A DNA stretch of 29,673 nucleotides from JAWXBG01 sp044375415 (lineage in GTDB: Bacteria > Bacteroidota > Bacteroidia > Flavobacteriales_D > Sanyastnellaceae). Every line of letters begins with the position of its first letter. Position 1 is the first letter of the stretch. The DNA lies in contig JBILMS010000043.1 in assembly GCA_044375415.1 (NCBI GenBank), forward strand, positions 1-29,673. Direction: 5' to 3'. This document shows, one piece after another, positions 17,892-25,555 of the stretch. A program made the position numbers and the translations under genes. The notes beneath the pieces were generated by a model. That model did not search any database. It had not been told where the DNA came from and saw only the letters and a program-made list of their open reading frames with translations.

Positions 17892-18620
17892 ATGGAAACA
17901 CACACTAAAGGATACAAAATTCGACTTGGAATCTTCGTTGCCGTGGGTATAGCTTTATTCGCAGTGGCAATTTTTATTCTAGGTAAACAAAGAAATTTGT
18001 TCAATCCTGTATTAAAAATCACAACTACTTTTTATAACGTAAGTGGATTGAAAGTTGGAAATAACGTCCGCTTTTCCGGGATAAACGTGGGGACTGTGGA
18101 TCGCATAGATATCATAAACGACTCGACTGTACAGGTTGATATGATTATCCGAAAAGAGATCAATCAGTTCATCAAAACCGATTGCCTCGTGTCTATAGGG
18201 TCTGAGGGAATCATTGGTGACAGAATCGTTATGATCTCTCAGGGATCAGCCGGATCTCCTCAAGCCGAAGAAGGACAAGAGTTGCTATCTCAGGAACCGA
18301 TAGAAACGGATGAAATAATTTCAAGTTTACAGGTCACAGCTGTGAATGCCGAAATTATATCCGCTGAATTGGCTGAAATTATGGTGAACATCAATGAGGG
18401 CAATGGCACCTTGGGTCAATTGATTCAAGACTCTTCTATGACCGATATTTTCACCAACACCATGGAAAATTTGGAGAAGAGTTCAAAAGGGCTTGAAGAA
18501 AATATGGAGGCTGCTAAAAATAACATTCTGTTGAGAGGTTATTTCAACAAGAAAAAACGCGAAGCTAAGCGAAAAAGAAGAGATGCTCAAAAGGCACTTG
18601 ATAAGCAAAACAAGGAATAG
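17892..18620 (+). CDS. mlaD: MlaD-family MCE lipid-binding protein
   Basis: A 242-residue protein with one N-terminal transmembrane helix (about 11-31) and a periplasmic MCE domain (about 38-118). The domain shows the family pattern VSGLKVGNNVRFSGINVGTV, then IGSEGIIGDRIVMISQG. MCE domains form hexameric rings that pass lipid from the permease. After the ring domain come a helical stretch (150-205) and a very basic tail (KKKREAKRKRRDAQKALDK), longer than the tail of E. coli MlaD (183 residues). It is the last gene of the DUF748-mlaEFD block, 60 bases after mlaF, and faces the DinB gene with a 14-base gap. No mlaA, mlaB or mlaC is present here. Confidence 0.94.
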   Translation: METHTKGYKIRLGIFVAVGIALFAVAIFILGKQRNLFNPVLKITTTFYNVSGLKVGNNVRFSGINVGTVDRIDIINDSTVQVDMIIRKEINQFIKTDCLVSIGSEGIIGDRIVMISQGSAGSPQAEEGQELLSQEPIETDEIISSLQVTAVNAEIISAELAEIMVNINEGNGTLGQLIQDSSMTDIFTNTMENLEKSSKGLEENMEAAKNNILLRGYFNKKKREAKRKRRDAQKALDKQNKE

Positions 18621-18634
18621 AAAAAGTAAGAAAC

Positions 18635-19093
18635 CTATTTGTTCCCATATTTCAGCATCAACGCCATTTGACCTGCGTGATAGGCTGTGTGGGAAACGAT
18701 TCTTCCAAGAGCTTCGGCTTTGCTTTTTGATCCAAATTCTTTGGTGACAATTACCGTTTGCCAATCATCTTCCGATTGATTCGAAATGATATCCGAGAGA
18801 GCAATGCCGGACTGTTTAACGTATTCGATTAGTTGATTAAGATCAGTCCACTCTCCCGTGTCTCTTTTGTCGATAACAGTTTTTGCAGAAACTTTAAGAT
18901 CACGAGACCCAAAAACATTTTTGGCAAAAAGAAATTCCACATCACCCATGTGTCGTAAGAGAAAACCCACAGAATTTGGGGAAGGCGCCAACTTGAAACC
19001 TAACATTTCCGAGTTCAAATTTGAAAGTTGGTTTACAAAACGGGTTCGCGCTTCTAACCAGAGTGCATGATGACTGTCTGTTGTTGATTTCAT
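18635..19093 (-). CDS. DinB-like putative metal-dependent hydrolase
   Basis: A 152-residue protein of the DinB/YfiT four-helix-bundle superfamily. The metal-binding histidine triad is visible as His48 (LLRHMGD), His135 and His139 (SHTAYHAGQM). Family members include thiol-transferases such as bacillithiol transferase and uncharacterised stress proteins, so the reaction cannot be named. ATG 19093 was chosen; a frame from 19153 would overlap the end of the upstream gene. It lies 52 bases after the serine hydrolase stop and may be cotranscribed with it. Confidence 0.88.
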   Translation of the reverse strand: MKSTTDSHHALWLEARTRFVNQLSNLNSEMLGFKLAPSPNSVGFLLRHMGDVEFLFAKNVFGSRDLKVSAKTVIDKRDTGEWTDLNQLIEYVKQSGIALSDIISNQSEDDWQTVIVTKEFGSKSKAEALGRIVSHTAYHAGQMALMLKYGNK

Positions 19094-19145
19094 AGTTAAC
19101 TCTTTTACATTTCCAAAAACGTTTATATACAATTCGATTCCTCCT

Positions 19146-20519
19146 CTATTCACCCGATTTCACCCATCTCTGCCTTACAATTTGTCCTTGGTCGCTTGTG
19201 AATACCAAGGTATAGATACCACTGGGCAAATCGCTTATATCTAAGGACATAAAGGACACTACAGAGGGACTATTTTGCACAACAACTTGTCTCCCGTTAC
19301 TATCAATGATCGAAATTATTGCATTGGATTCAAATGAATTTTTACTTTTCACATTTAGAACATCTGCACACGGATTAGGAAATATCTCGATACTACTTCC
19401 AGTATCAACTTCGTGAACATTAAGCTCTAAAAACGCAGAAATTTCTTCATACATATCATCAAAAATAGCGAACCAACCTGTTTGGGTATTCGTCATAGTT
19501 ACTAATGTAAAGCCATAATCAAGACTATGAAACATGTCAGTCATATTAGTAAAATATCCATCATGACCCAGAACGGAATTATTGCCCCAAGCATTCGCAT
19601 TGTGAATACCCAGGCCATATCCGGCGCTCCAATCATCATAGCTATCGGGACTAAATTGAATCATCTGATTCCACGCACTTTCAGATAAAAAGGTTCCACC
19701 AACAACGGCTCTCACAAATTTTGCAAGATCTCCGGGAGTAGAAACCATGTTGGCTCCACCATATCCATAGCTCAACATAGATGTTTCAGACACCATGCTG
19801 TAATCGTTGATACCACTTCCAAAATTCCACCAAACGCCGGATTTTGGTTCCGTATAAACTTCATAACCTCCGAAGTATGTATGAGACATTCCTAAGGGCT
19901 CCCAAATTCGGCTTCTCAATTCCTGCTCCATGGAATTTCCCGTTACTTGATTAATGATATATGCAGCTAAAACAAAATTGCTCGTTGAATACCAAAATTC
20001 AGTTCCCGGCGCGAAATCAGGGACTTCGCTAACAATATCTTCTAAAATTTCTTGTGGTGTAAACTGATGATCAAAGTCGCTCGTAACATAATTGCCACTT
20101 CCCGGGATTTCGAGATAATCGGCAATGCCGCTCCTATTACCAATTAATTGACGAATGGTTATTTCGGGACTAAAAGCTACATCTAGATCAACATACGTGT
20201 CCCACGATTCATCCAAGTCAATTATTCCTTCTTCATCCAAAAGCACCATCAAGACGGCGATATTCATTTTCATGGTACTCGCACCATGAAACACCATGCT
20301 ATCGGAAACCAAGATCTCTCCTGCACCTACGCCGGCATAACCATTCCAAACAGATCCATCGGGCATAATGACACAAGCTGAAACTCCATGATCGCCATTC
20401 CACAATACCCGTTGATTTAAAATTTGCTGAAGTTGGGTTGCTAAATTCGGATCAATTTGACTTTGTATAGAGCCGAGGAAACCGATCAGAAATGCACTTA
20501 AAGAAAAAAAAATTCTCAT
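19146..20519 (-). CDS. T9SS-secreted serine hydrolase (beta-lactamase family)
   Basis: A 457-residue protein. A signal peptide (1-20) ends near SIQSQ. The beta-lactamase/DD-peptidase domain (about 25-365) has STMK (Ser81, Lys84), YST at 177-179 in place of YxN, and HDG (319-321) as the KTG/HxG equivalent. The usual HTSG loop reads NRSG. Residues 376-457 form a type A T9SS sorting domain beginning IEIFPNP and ending in a short basic tail (RQRWVKSGE), so the enzyme is exported across the outer membrane and released or anchored. It differs from the serine hydrolase at 3756, which has no T9SS signal. ATG 20519 gives the best signal peptide; an ATG 8 codons upstream is also in frame. The Asn-to-Thr change in the second motif may alter activity. 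Confidence 0.92.
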   Translation of the reverse strand: MRIFFSLSAFLIGFLGSIQSQIDPNLATQLQQILNQRVLWNGDHGVSACVIMPDGSVWNGYAGVGAGEILVSDSMVFHGASTMKMNIAVLMVLLDEEGIIDLDESWDTYVDLDVAFSPEITIRQLIGNRSGIADYLEIPGSGNYVTSDFDHQFTPQEILEDIVSEVPDFAPGTEFWYSTSNFVLAAYIINQVTGNSMEQELRSRIWEPLGMSHTYFGGYEVYTEPKSGVWWNFGSGINDYSMVSETSMLSYGYGGANMVSTPGDLAKFVRAVVGGTFLSESAWNQMIQFSPDSYDDWSAGYGLGIHNANAWGNNSVLGHDGYFTNMTDMFHSLDYGFTLVTMTNTQTGWFAIFDDMYEEISAFLELNVHEVDTGSSIEIFPNPCADVLNVKSKNSFESNAIISIIDSNGRQVVVQNSPSVVSFMSLDISDLPSGIYTLVFTSDQGQIVRQRWVKSGE

Positions 20520-20603
20520 GTTGTGGACGTAGTATTTATTCAACTAAAAAATGAATATGCCTGTGGAAGGAGTTATAAAGGTAAGGGGAAAAGTGCGCTG
20601 GAA

Positions 20604-20666
20604 TTAATCCACAAGGGATTAATATACGCCACAAGGGCTTTGTAAGTTAAGCCACTAGGGCTTAAC
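20604..20666. repeat. Two hairpins in tandem CCAC(A/T)AGGG repeats
   Basis: Hairpin 1: TTAATCC (20604-20610) pairs with GGATTAA (20616-20622) around ACAAG. Hairpin 2: GTTAAGCC (20646-20653) pairs with GGCTTAAC (20659-20666) around ACTAG. Units starting CCACAAGGG, CCACAAGGG and CCACTAGGG are spaced about 20-23 bases apart. Hairpin 2 abuts the stop codon of the DUF1905 gene. No U-run follows on the minus strand. Confidence 0.65.
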
Positions 20667-21155
20667 CTACGGCACGTCATACATCCTTTTGCCCAAAGAA
20701 AGACGGTTGATGGCTTTGGCAAGGCGATTGACTTTTGTTTCCTCCCTTTTGGCGGAATAGATCCACTTGATATAATTGTTTTTTTCGCTCTCGGATAAAG
20801 ACTTGAAAAACTTGAATGCAGCGGGATCATCGCGAAGACAAATGACCATTTCTTCGGGTATTTCCAGAGGATCTTTGTCGGGATAAAGAATAATGTGTAC
20901 AGAATCCCCTTCATTTTTTCGGATCTTCTTTCGGATATCCATTTTAACGGGAAGAAATAGATTTCCCTCACCCATGGGCATGAGGTGATATTTACTGATG
21001 GGATATCCATCGATAGTTCCCTTCACTCTCACCCAACCAAAATGTGCTTTACGATCCTGCGGAATTTCGGGGATACGTGCAAAAGTCCATCCTCCCTTTC
21101 CGGGAAATTTTTCAAGAATGTAGGTTTTATTTACAAGGGGCTTTTGCACGTACAA
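20667..21155 (-). CDS. DUF1905 / YdeI-like (OmdA) protein
   Basis: A 162-residue cytosolic protein. The N-terminal beta-barrel-like DUF1905 domain (about 8-90) shows GGWTFARIP, FGWVRVKGTIDG and the ending VHIILYPD. The C-terminal YdeI/OmpD-associated (OmdA, bacteriocin-protection) helical segment (about 100-155) shows FKSLSESEKNNYIKWI, AKREETKVNR and GKR. Proteins with this pairing are common in Bacteroidota; the function is not established. There is no ATG: TTG 21155 or GTG 21149 is the start, 17 or 23 bases after the stop of the preceding gene, so the two are probably cotranscribed. Confidence 0.85.
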   Translation of the reverse strand: MYVQKPLVNKTYILEKFPGKGGWTFARIPEIPQDRKAHFGWVRVKGTIDGYPISKYHLMPMGEGNLFLPVKMDIRKKIRKNEGDSVHIILYPDKDPLEIPEEMVICLRDDPAAFKFFKSLSESEKNNYIKWIYSAKREETKVNRLAKAINRLSLGKRMYDVP

Positions 21156-21172
21156 GAAGTGGTCACTGGAAA

Positions 21173-21697
21173 TTAATCCGGTGATTTGGTAAGGTCGATA
21201 GGCTTTTGGTTGCCGGGGAAACCAATAAGTACATTATTCCTAATTTCCATTTTTAATGAATCGGTGGAGAGCAAGACACCCTCAGAAGATTTCTCACATT
21301 TGCCACTTACAAACGAAGCAGGGCTGCCTTCCTCAGGTTTATAGGTAATAAAAAAAAAGTCATTTTTTACTTCTTGAGTAATGATAAATGTTGTGTCAGC
21401 CCGTTTAAAGGACCAAACATCAAAATTCTCCGAGTTGAATTTGCGAACCGAAGAAACGAAAAAAGCATAGAAAATAGCTGATGCTATCAGCGCATTCAGA
21501 ATAAAGTATTTGGAATACTCAGATTTCTTGAGAAGGTACAGAATTCCGGCAATAGCAAGATTAATGGAAAGAATGATGGGTACAATAGTCACTACTACCA
21601 TGGAAGTACCGGGCTCCTGCCCCATACCCTTTACCCAAAACCACAAACAGATGAGATCAAGAGCTAGAATAGGAAGAAATATTTTTAAAAAGCGCAT
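21173..21697 (-). CDS. Hypothetical membrane protein, three helices
   Basis: A 174-residue protein not matched to a known family. Three hydrophobic helices (about 5-22, 32-56, 64-84) are followed by a soluble beta-rich tail of about 90 residues (KRADTTFIITQEV onward). ATG 21697 starts just before the first helix; a TTG 6 codons upstream is less likely. A TACTTTG sequence 15 bases or so upstream on the minus strand resembles a -7 box with a one-base shorter spacer. It is followed closely by the DUF1905 gene. Confidence 0.7.
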   Translation of the reverse strand: MRFLKIFLPILALDLICLWFWVKGMGQEPGTSMVVVTIVPIILSINLAIAGILYLLKKSEYSKYFILNALIASAIFYAFFVSSVRKFNSENFDVWSFKRADTTFIITQEVKNDFFFITYKPEEGSPASFVSGKCEKSSEGVLLSTDSLKMEIRNNVLIGFPGNQKPIDLTKSPD

Positions 21698-21843
21698 ACG
21701 ATGAATTTGCTGCAAAGTAACGAAACTGTATCGTGAATATCCTACTTCACGGACTTCGATTCTTACCAGGACTTACACAGCTTCCATTTCGCTTTTCACT
21801 AATCAAAAAAGTGAAGGCAAAAAGAATTATCCCGATTTTCCAT

Positions 21844-22140
21844 TCAATTTTTCCAATCCATCACATTGGCTATGACTAATCCAATAAATGCGAGGAAAAA
21901 AATCACATTTAAGACCCCGCCAATCCATTTGATTTTACCACCTTCTTCTTTAAAAGACTTGAGGGTATAAAAAAGGCCGATGAAAGCACAAGAAGAAGCG
22001 ATTAACAATATTAATCCAATCCAAGCACTCGCTTTGTCCTCAAATTTCAATCGAATAGACGAAACAATCAGGACAACGGCTAACAACCAAAATACGAGAC
22101 TTGCCAGTCCATATCGAAAGCTTTTAATAGAATATTTCAT
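21844..22140 (-). CDS. Hypothetical small membrane protein
   Basis: A 98-residue protein with three predicted membrane helices (about 10-28, 39-60, 72-92), a basic KYSIKSFRYG N-terminus and a polar loop KSFKEEGGKIKW. No family recognised. It is separated by 146 bases from the next gene downstream on the same strand, and its promoter region is shared divergently with uvrB. Confidence 0.7.
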   Translation of the reverse strand: MKYSIKSFRYGLASLVFWLLAVVLIVSSIRLKFEDKASAWIGLILLIASSCAFIGLFYTLKSFKEEGGKIKWIGGVLNVIFFLAFIGLVIANVMDWKN

Positions 22141-22221
22141 AGAGGCGAGGTAGATGTTTGTGAATGTTCATCTCAATCAAAAGTAAAAAATAAATCTATT
22201 GTATAGCGAAGAAACCTCAAA

Positions 22222-22247
22222 TCAAAACACTTGGTCACGTGTTTTGA
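22222..22247. repeat. 9-bp perfect inverted repeat upstream of uvrB
   Basis: TCAAAACAC (22222-22230) and GTGTTTTGA (22239-22247) flank the 8-base centre TTGGTCAC. It lies between the divergent small membrane protein gene and uvrB, 44 bases before the uvrB ATG. It could be an operator, for instance a damage-response site, but it does not match the classical LexA boxes. Confidence 0.6.
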
Positions 22248-22278
22248 ACACAAACCTTTTTAGGTGACCTCTTTTTAT

Positions 22279-22286
22279 GATCTTTG
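22279..22286 (+). promoter_or_regulatory. Possible -7 box of uvrB, near-leaderless
   Basis: GATCTTTG matches TAnnTTTG at all but the first position and is preceded by TAT. Its last base is 5 bases before the ATG, so transcription could begin at the start codon. No -33 TTG is found at the usual distance. Confidence 0.35.
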
Positions 22287-22290
22287 CACC

Positions 22291-24315
22291 ATGGAACTAC
22301 AACTAACTAGCACTTTTGTACCCTCGGGAGATCAACCTCAGGCCATCAAAGAATTGGTTCAAGGAGTTGAGCGAGGAGATCGATATCAAGTATTATTGGG
22401 TGTAACGGGATCCGGAAAAACATATACCATAGCCAATGTTCTCGCTCAAACGCAGCGACCTGCCTTAATCCTTAGTCATAATAAAACGCTAGCTGCTCAG
22501 TTGTACTCCGAGTTCAAGCAATTTTTTCCGGACAACCTCGTCGAGTATTTCGTTTCCTATTACGATTACTATCAACCGGAGGCTTTTCTGCCTGTTTCGG
22601 GCACATACATCGAGAAAGACTTAAGCATAAACGACGAGATTGAAAAGTTGCGTCTAAGTGCAACAAGTGCGTTGTTAAGCGGTCGTCGTGATGTAATAGT
22701 TGTCGCGAGTATTTCGTGCATTTACGGTATTGGCAATCCCATAGAATTTCACAAAAGTGTGATTCGCATAAAGGTTGGACAAAAGATTAGCCGTCAATCT
22801 TTTTTATATAAGTTGGTTGAAAGTCTCTATAGCAGGGCGCATGCGGAGTTTGAACGAGGCATGTTTCGTGTGAAAGGCGACACCGTAGACGTTTTCCTAG
22901 CCTATGCAGACCATGCTGTTCGAGTAATCTTTTTTGGAGATGAAATTGAAAGTATCGAAACGATTCATCCCACCTCCGGAAAACGGATTATGCCTTTCCA
23001 AGAAATCAGTATCTATCCTGCCAATCTCTTTGTCACAAGCAGAGATACGATGGTACAGGCGATGTGGGAGATTCAGCAGGACATGGTTGTTCAAACAGAT
23101 GCGTTTAAAAAACAAGGAAAACATTTAGAAGCTAAACGATTGGAAGAACGCACCAGTTATGATTTGGAGATGATGAAAGAATTGGGATACTGCAGTGGTA
23201 TTGAAAATTATTCTCGTTATTTCGATCGGAGAAATGTAGGTCAGCGACCATTCTGTCTCTTAGACTATTTCCCTCAAGATTTTTTGATGATCATAGATGA
23301 AAGTCACGTTACCGTTTCTCAAGTTGGAGCTATGTATGGGGGTGATCGATCGCGTAAAGTTAATTTGGTCGATTATGGTTTCCGACTTGCTGCTGCCATG
23401 GATAATAGGCCTTTGACATTTGAGGAATGGGAGGCACTTCAGCACCAAGTAATTTATGTAACGGCAACTCCTGCAGATTATGAATTAAACAAAGCGGAAG
23501 GTGTGGTGGTAGAGCAACTGGTGCGGCCCACGGGTTTGCTGGACCCTCCTATTCAGGTTCGTCCATCTTTAAATCAGGTAGATGATTTGATCAGCGAGAT
23601 TCAAGAAACGATCGGTCGAGGAGAACGAATTTTGGTAACTACGCTGACCAAACGTATGGCAGAAGAACTGAGTAAGTATTTGGAAAATATTAATATAAAA
23701 TGTCAATACATCCACAGCGAGGTGGACACACTCGATAGAATAGAAATTTTACGAGGTCTTAGAGAAGGAAAATTTGACGTCTTGGTAGGAGTTAACTTGT
23801 TGAGAGAAGGTCTCGACTTGCCTGAAGTTTCCTTAGTAGCCATTATGGATGCCGATAAAGAAGGTTTTTTGAGAAGTCATCGTTCATTGACACAGACGGC
23901 GGGGCGTGCTGCCCGAAACATCAATGGTCGAGTGATCATGTATGCCGACAAGATTACCAAGAGTATGCAACAGACAATCGATGAAACAGAGAGGCGCAGG
24001 GAGAAGCAGATGATTTACAATGAAAAACACGGCATCACTCCTACTCAGATTTTCAAGAAGAAATCTACGCTGCTCGAACAAAGTGGATTGATTGATGATC
24101 GCAGAACCGGCAGGTATTATGTTGAACCTGAACAACCGAATATGGCTGCAGATCCGGTGGTTCAGTACATGTCATCCGAACAATTAGGGAAAGCAATTGA
24201 CGCCGCGAAAAAAGAGATGGACAAAGCTGCGCAGAATCACGAGTTTATGGAAGCCGCACGATTCAGGGATGAGATGTTTGCCCTTGAGAAATTGAGGAAG
24301 GAGAAGTTTGGTTGA
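22291..24315 (+). CDS. uvrB: UvrABC excinuclease subunit B
   Basis: A 674-residue DNA-repair helicase-like protein, about the same length as E. coli UvrB (673). Walker A GVTGSGKT is at 37-44. The beta-hairpin that inserts between DNA strands is in the YYDYYQPEAFLP block (about 92-103). The DESH motif of the ATPase core follows, then TATPADYEL, LREGLDLPEV and QTAGRAARN of the second RecA-like domain. A C-terminal UVR helical hairpin (about 632-670, EFMEAARFRDEM) binds UvrC. UvrB receives damaged DNA from UvrA and recruits UvrC for nucleotide excision repair. ATG 22291 was chosen because the protein then begins MELQLTSTFVPSGDQPQAI as in the family. A GATCTTTG box ends 4 bases before the ATG, suggesting a leaderless mRNA. 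Confidence 0.98.
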   Translation: MELQLTSTFVPSGDQPQAIKELVQGVERGDRYQVLLGVTGSGKTYTIANVLAQTQRPALILSHNKTLAAQLYSEFKQFFPDNLVEYFVSYYDYYQPEAFLPVSGTYIEKDLSINDEIEKLRLSATSALLSGRRDVIVVASISCIYGIGNPIEFHKSVIRIKVGQKISRQSFLYKLVESLYSRAHAEFERGMFRVKGDTVDVFLAYADHAVRVIFFGDEIESIETIHPTSGKRIMPFQEISIYPANLFVTSRDTMVQAMWEIQQDMVVQTDAFKKQGKHLEAKRLEERTSYDLEMMKELGYCSGIENYSRYFDRRNVGQRPFCLLDYFPQDFLMIIDESHVTVSQVGAMYGGDRSRKVNLVDYGFRLAAAMDNRPLTFEEWEALQHQVIYVTATPADYELNKAEGVVVEQLVRPTGLLDPPIQVRPSLNQVDDLISEIQETIGRGERILVTTLTKRMAEELSKYLENINIKCQYIHSEVDTLDRIEILRGLREGKFDVLVGVNLLREGLDLPEVSLVAIMDADKEGFLRSHRSLTQTAGRAARNINGRVIMYADKITKSMQQTIDETERRREKQMIYNEKHGITPTQIFKKKSTLLEQSGLIDDRRTGRYYVEPEQPNMAADPVVQYMSSEQLGKAIDAAKKEMDKAAQNHEFMEAARFRDEMFALEKLRKEKFG

Positions 24316-24396
24316 GCGTAATTGAAAAGTAGAGCTTTGTTGACTTAGCTTTCCGTTCTATTTCGTCTCCGATTTATTTGCAGGGCTTTTTTTTTT

Positions 24397-24433
24397 ACCG
24401 CAAAGGGCGCAAAGATTTGCAAAGAGGCACTAA
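24397..24433. repeat. Degenerate GCAAAG repeat after uvrB
   Basis: Reads ACCGCAAAGGGCGCAAAG followed by ATTTGCAAAGAGGCACTAAG: three GCAAAG units spaced 8-9 bases. It is preceded by ten T residues (24387-24396). No stem precedes the T-run, so it is not a standard terminator. Similar CGCAAAG strings occur as dispersed repeats in many bacterial genomes. Confidence 0.5.
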
Positions 24434-24532
24434 GAAATAGTTTTAAAGGGTCGTTCGTAAACAAACGGAGTGCACAAAGTTGGATGCAAATGCGTTTCAG
24501 ATGAACGTATTGTTCCCTTTCTTTAAACCGCT

Positions 24533-25015
24533 CTAGTACCTATACTCCACCTGTTTTGTATGGTCGCTGTTCACAATAAAGTTCACCTGTTTTTGTGAGG
24601 GGTACTTTAGGGGTGAAATATTGAAGTACAATTTTTCTGTGATCAGAGCGCGGCACATATCGTTGTGATTATCGTGTTCTAAATGAAGATTCAATTTAGG
24701 AGGCATGCTTTTCAGCCAAACACGATTGGTTGAAAGTTTCCAATCATGAGTTTCGCAACCGCCACCATATTGGATTTCGATAATCAGAGTATCACCAATA
24801 CATTCTGTTGAAAGCAATTGAAATGGACTTGTATTTCCGGGCCACTCATAATACGGATCAATATTAATTTCGCGCAAAACACGGTCGTTTTCAGAACCCA
24901 ATTCTGCATTTTCTATACTTTCTTGATCCACAGCACTTACTTGTTTATTCTTTTTACACTGTACCACAAACAATCCGAGTACAGCTAAAGTTATAATGAT
25001 TCCGGTCTTTTTCAT
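24533..25015 (-). CDS. Hypothetical lipoprotein
   Basis: A 160-residue predicted lipoprotein. The signal peptide ends in the lipobox FVVQC with Cys20 as the lipidation site, followed by a Lys-rich KKNK. The mature part is beta-rich and contains GGGCETHDW and a later H-x-N-H-N-D-M-C segment. This two-cysteine pattern (GC...H and HD...DxC) recurs in uncharacterised Bacteroidota lipoproteins, and the cysteines may be disulfide-bonded. Function unknown. ATG 25015 gives the signal peptide; a longer frame from 25105 runs into the tandem repeat and is rejected. A good promoter lies 20 bases upstream. Confidence 0.8.
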   Translation of the reverse strand: MKKTGIIITLAVLGLFVVQCKKNKQVSAVDQESIENAELGSENDRVLREINIDPYYEWPGNTSPFQLLSTECIGDTLIIEIQYGGGCETHDWKLSTNRVWLKSMPPKLNLHLEHDNHNDMCRALITEKLYFNISPLKYPSQKQVNFIVNSDHTKQVEYRY

Positions 25016-25034
25016 ATTTCCACAGGTTCTTTCG

Positions 25035-25062
25035 CAAATGTAGGGAATAAGAATCGTGCCAA
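25035..25062 (-). promoter_or_regulatory. Promoter of the lipoprotein gene
   Basis: Minus-strand -33 TTG (25060-25062), 17-base spacer, then -7 TACATTTG (25035-25042), matching the Bacteroidota consensus. The predicted leader is about 15 bases. The -33 box touches the start of the tandem-repeat region. Confidence 0.6.
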
Positions 25063-25090
25063 GTGCAGGGGGCAGTTCGGGGAAACAGAA

Positions 25091-25474
25091 ACAGGATACA
25101 CACAAAACGTTTTGTACACAGCGTCAAGAAAGTTCTCCGAATAGGTCCTTCGCATCGCGCTTGCTGCGCGAGCGAAGGATGACGGTCGGGATGGGTTGGT
25201 TTAGGGGAGTTCGGGGTTCGGAGAAACGGGAAACAGGATACACACAAAACGTTTTGTACACAGTGTCAAGACCGTTCTCCGAATAGGTCCTTCGCATCGC
25301 GCTTGCTGCGCGAGCGAAGGATGACGGTCGGGATGGGTTGGTTTAGGGGAGTTCGGGGTTCGGAGAAACGGAAAACAGGATACACACAAAACGTTTTGTA
25401 CACAGCGTCAAGAAAGTTCTCCGAATAGGTCCTTCGCATCGCGCTTGCTGCGCGAGCGAAGGATGACGGTCGGG
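25091..25474. repeat. 142-bp tandem repeat, about 2.7 copies
   Basis: Units run 25091-25232, 25233-25374 and 25375-25474 (the last cut after 100 bases). Copies 1 and 2 differ at 4 of 142 positions; copy 3 is identical to copy 1 over its 100 bases. A degenerate piece of a preceding unit lies at about 25064-25090. Each unit has a 14-base perfect palindrome ACAAAACGTTTTGT (25102, 25244, 25386). Each also has a stem-loop (25147-25178, 25289-25320, 25431-25462) with stem CCTTCGC/GCGAAGG, a bulged A, stem TCGCGC/GCGCGA and loop TTGCT. The period is not a multiple of three and no gene is encoded. Confidence 0.93.
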
Positions 25475-25484
25475 CGGTAAAAAT

Positions 25485-25528
25485 AAGAGGGGAGTGGGGC
25501 CGCTGCGCGGCCCTCCCACTCCTCTTTT
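25485..25528. repeat. Long GC-rich imperfect hairpin
   Basis: AAGAGGGGAGTGGGGCCGC (25485-25503) pairs imperfectly with the inverse strand of 25507-25526 around TGC, and TTTT ends the right arm. It sits just after the third repeat unit, between two divergent genes, so it is not where a terminator is needed. A REP-like repeat is more likely. Confidence 0.7.
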
Positions 25529-25555
25529 AATTCGACAACGTTTAGTCACCCTGAG

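Noticed and set aside
18621..18634. Bidirectional terminator between mlaD and the DinB gene
   Set aside because: The 14-base gap contains no stem-loop.
20573..21010. 145-codon minus-strand frame overlapping the DUF1905 gene
   Set aside because: It is a shadow frame. The overlapping frame at 20667-21155 shows clear DUF1905/YdeI motifs.
21784..21830. Imperfect hairpin around TTTTCACT/AGTGAA as a terminator for the small membrane protein gene
   Set aside because: On the transcribed strand no T-run follows the stem, so there is not enough support for an intrinsic terminator.
25091..25474. CRISPR array
   Set aside because: The repeated unit is 142 bases with no unique spacers and no cas genes nearby.
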